Of a DNA stretch of 64,000 bases, positions 61,904 to 64,000 are shown piece by piece. The position numbers were made by a program, and so were the translations under genes. The notes beneath the pieces were generated by a model. The model made no database searches. It was not told the origin of the DNA and worked only from the letters and a program-made list of their open reading frames with translations. Every line of letters begins with the position of its first letter. Position 1 is the stretch's first letter. This DNA comes from Bifidobacterium sp. ESL0745 (GTDB lineage: Bacteria; Actinomycetota; Actinomycetes; Actinomycetales; Bifidobacteriaceae): positions 1,178,001 to 1,242,000 of the forward strand of contig NZ_JAQTHX010000001.1 of the NCBI RefSeq assembly GCF_029433335.1, in the 5' to 3' direction.

Positions 61904-63517
61904 ATGAACTATTCCAATAATCCTTATCGTGATTTCGCTTCGTGGACACGGACGTTTTCGCAGCGCACCAACCAATCGTTGGCCGGAGCCAGTTTGCTTG
62001 TTGACGAGGCCGACAGCAACAACGCTGAAAGCAACACCCTGCTCCGCAATCAGGCCGAAGCTTGGGGGATGAATGTCATCGAATCGGATTTGTCGGCTGC
62101 TTCTAAAGATGCAGAGGGCGATTCAGCAGCACCTGCACAGCGTTCAAATGTGGATTCCGATTTACCAATTGCCGACAATTCCATAAACAGCAAGCCATTC
62201 GTTTACCGCTACGTTCCTGGATCCGACAACACTAACACGCAAAACAGCAACCCCCTGAATGCCGGAACTCCAACGATTCCTGATCTGCGTAAGGCCAGCG
62301 GACTCGAGGCGATGGACTACGCGCAGGCGCACATGCCCGTCACCCGTGAGCTGATGAAACGGCTCACAGAATCCGTTGATTTCCACGGCGTCCGCATCGC
62401 GACCTGCCTCATCCTCGAGCCCAAAACCGCCGTGCTGCTGCGCGAACTCAAGGCGGCGGGGGCGCTGGTCGGCGTGTGCTGCGAGCCCGGCGGGGTGGAC
62501 GAGCGCGTGGCTGAGCAATTGCGCGCCGAGGGCATCGAAGTGGAGGCCAAAAACGACTGGACTTCCAAGCAATACCACGACGGCGCGCTGCGGCTTCTGG
62601 ACACGCTCAACCCGAACATCATCATCGACGACGGCGCCAGCTTCGCCCGTCTCGCCACCCGCGAGCGCCCCGAAATCGTCAAGAACCTCATCGGCGTGGC
62701 CGAGGAGACGACCAGCGGAGTCCGCGCCTTCCAAGCCATGCAGGATGACGACGCACTGCCCTACCCCGTTGTCGCCGTCAACGACAGCAAACTCAAAACC
62801 GACTTCGACAACGCCCACGGCACCGGCGAGACCTGCGTGACCACCATCCAGGAACTCCTCGGCGCCCAATGGTTCGCGGGCAGGAACATCACTGTCATCG
62901 GCTACGGACCCGTGGGACGCGGCTTCGCGCTGCGCGTGCGGGCGCTCGGCGCACACGTCACCATCTGCGACACCGATCCGGTCGCCTGTCTCAAGGCGGT
63001 ATTCGAGGGCTTTCCTACCACCGATATTGACGAGGCGCTGCCCGAAGCAGACATGGCCGTTTCCGCCACCGGCGTGCGGCACACGCTTGCGTTGGAACAT
63101 TTGCGCTTGATGAAACCGGACGCCGTGCTAGCGGTCATCGGCGGCATCGCCGACGAGATCGCACTGGACGATATCCCTTCGTTCCGCCACCAGCCCGGAC
63201 ATGATATCACTACTATCCAAATCCCAAACGGCCCCGAACTGACGCTGCTCGCGCAAGGCGACGGGGTCAATTACACGGCCGGCGGCGGCAATCCCATCGA
63301 AATCATGGATCTGAGCTTCGCCGTCCAGATGAGTGCGGTCACCCATCTTATCAGAGACCAAGGAAAATTGCCGAATCAGGTCATCCGCCTCGACGCCGCC
63401 ACCGACCGCGAAATCGCCAGCATCGCCTTGCAGGTCCGTGGCTACCAAGCCAGCCACGCGGTCGCCGACAACGGCTACAGCTGGAAAACCACTCGTTTCG
63501 ACGCAATGCGAGACTGA
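61904..63517 (+). CDS. Adenosylhomocysteinase-like protein
   Basis: 537 residues. The C-terminal NAD-binding domain is typical: TVIGYGPVGRGFALRVRALG near 330 and AVIGGIADEIAL near 418. The N-terminal half contains ATCLILEPKTAVLLRELKAAGA and LNPNIIIDDGASF, as in SAH hydrolases. A low-complexity insert lies near residues 65-110. The NAD loop reads GPVGRG where classical enzymes have GDVGKG, so it may be a related hydrolase, for example for S-inosylhomocysteine. The following amidohydrolase gene supports a deaminate-then-cleave scheme. The start ATG at 61904 is just after the DUF985 stop. Confidence 0.75.
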   Translation: MNYSNNPYRDFASWTRTFSQRTNQSLAGASLLVDEADSNNAESNTLLRNQAEAWGMNVIESDLSAASKDAEGDSAAPAQRSNVDSDLPIADNSINSKPFVYRYVPGSDNTNTQNSNPLNAGTPTIPDLRKASGLEAMDYAQAHMPVTRELMKRLTESVDFHGVRIATCLILEPKTAVLLRELKAAGALVGVCCEPGGVDERVAEQLRAEGIEVEAKNDWTSKQYHDGALRLLDTLNPNIIIDDGASFARLATRERPEIVKNLIGVAEETTSGVRAFQAMQDDDALPYPVVAVNDSKLKTDFDNAHGTGETCVTTIQELLGAQWFAGRNITVIGYGPVGRGFALRVRALGAHVTICDTDPVACLKAVFEGFPTTDIDEALPEADMAVSATGVRHTLALEHLRLMKPDAVLAVIGGIADEIALDDIPSFRHQPGHDITTIQIPNGPELTLLAQGDGVNYTAGGGNPIEIMDLSFAVQMSAVTHLIRDQGKLPNQVIRLDAATDREIASIALQVRGYQASHAVADNGYSWKTTRFDAMRD

Positions 63518-63591
63518 TATGGCGTGATCATCTTTAAGATAACTAGTAATCGATTTCGATACAACATGATGAAGATAATGAAAGCGACTTT

Positions 63592-64000
63592 ATGAACCAG
63601 TCCCCCACTTCCCTTGACATCACCGCGAACGATGGCTCCGACGAGAAGACCGTCTACCTCTACTCGGCAAAACTCGTGATCCCTGTCACCGCACCCGTCA
63701 TCCCAGGCGGCGCGGTGGCCATACGCGGCGAACGCGTGCTACACGTCGGCACGCGGCGCTGGGTACTCGGTGAGCTCAAAGAAGAGGGCATCGATCCGAC
63801 CGACGTTGTGGAACGGCACTTTGACGGGGTGCTGATGCCGGGGCTGGTCAACGCACATACCCATTTGCAATACACCGGTATGGCAAACGTCGGGCAGGGT
63901 CACTATAAGGATTTCCACGGTTGGGAACTGGCGTTCGACAAGGTCTACGCGACGGCCGAAGAGACCAAGCCTTGGCGGCAATGGGCGTTCGACGGGGCAC
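63592..64000 (+). CDS. Amidohydrolase, MTA/SAH deaminase type (3' end outside window)
   Basis: The first 136 codons are visible; the frame is open to the end of the window. After a small beta domain, VLMPGLVNAHTHLQYTGM gives the metal-binding HxH motif of the amidohydrolase superfamily. In methylthioadenosine/SAH/adenosine deaminases (MtaD/DadD) this is followed by GDxxxxW-like sequence, here DFHGWELAFDKVYA. It stands 74 bp after the SAH-hydrolase-like gene. Function as a nucleoside deaminase is inferred from fold and neighbour. Confidence 0.7.
   Translation, partial: MNQSPTSLDITANDGSDEKTVYLYSAKLVIPVTAPVIPGGAVAIRGERVLHVGTRRWVLGELKEEGIDPTDVVERHFDGVLMPGLVNAHTHLQYTGMANVGQGHYKDFHGWELAFDKVYATAEETKPWRQWAFDGA

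Overview
This window looks like chromosomal DNA of a member of the Bifidobacteriaceae (Actinobacteria). The signs are moderate-to-high GC coding sequence, a 29-codon bS22 ribosomal protein gene, many starts that look leaderless, actinobacterial secreted NlpC/P60 and CHAP proteins, and housekeeping neighbours such as thyA-folA, phoU, gpmA, menA, lysS, serS, pgm, rpiA and radA. One block is unusual for the family: a type II NADH dehydrogenase followed by cytochrome bd oxidase (cydA, cydB) and a CydD-like exporter. Respiratory genes of this kind are known from the bee-associated Bifidobacterium asteroides group, so a relative of that group is my best guess. The species assignment is inference.

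Layout. 1-4.7 kb: minus-strand respiratory cluster ndh-cydA-cydB-cydD (cydD runs off the left edge). 4.7-8.5 kb: accessory region with a decayed integrative element at the 3' end of tRNA-Glu. It has a second partial copy of the tRNA end, an integrase tail, a DUF1828/DUF1829 gene beside a frameshifted partner, a lipoprotein, and two copies of a small unrecognised protein, one on each side of the left junction. 8.7-25 kb: housekeeping genes (trmB, tRNA-Asp, tRNA-Phe, a tyrosine phosphatase, folA, thyA, OsmC, universal stress protein, two cell-wall hydrolases, manA, phoU, gpmA, menA, lysS, tRNA-Pro). 25-33 kb: a large DUF6020 membrane protein, a TPR-DUF4037 protein with a DUF4125 partner, and a membrane alpha/beta hydrolase. 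33-38.5 kb: a LiaFSR-like envelope-stress module (PspC membrane protein divergent from a PspC-histidine kinase and its LuxR-type regulator). 38.6-49.7 kb: P-type Ca2+-like ATPase, a HAD-like protein lacking catalytic acids, a small membrane protein, tRNA-Ser, serS, a serine-type transporter, a diacylglycerol-kinase-like protein and a DUF3290/DUF421 pair. 50-64 kb: pgm, a DUF4143 ATPase, a lipoprotein, RNase HI with a long acidic tail, rpiA, tpx, bS22, radA, a DUF985 cupin, an adenosylhomocysteinase-like protein and a truncated amidohydrolase.

The genes suggest an organism that can pass electrons from NADH to oxygen through a quinone. MenA alone could make that quinone if its naphthoate precursor were supplied. 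OsmC and Tpx handle peroxides. The most unexplained structure is intergenic: five arrays of short palindromes or alternating inverted repeats at about 13.6-13.8, 24.8-24.9, 50.0-50.1, 58.0-58.2 and 59.3-59.5 kb. Two of them share one 14-bp palindrome and the same 62, 62, 63-bp spacing, close to six helical turns. I see no described family that explains them.
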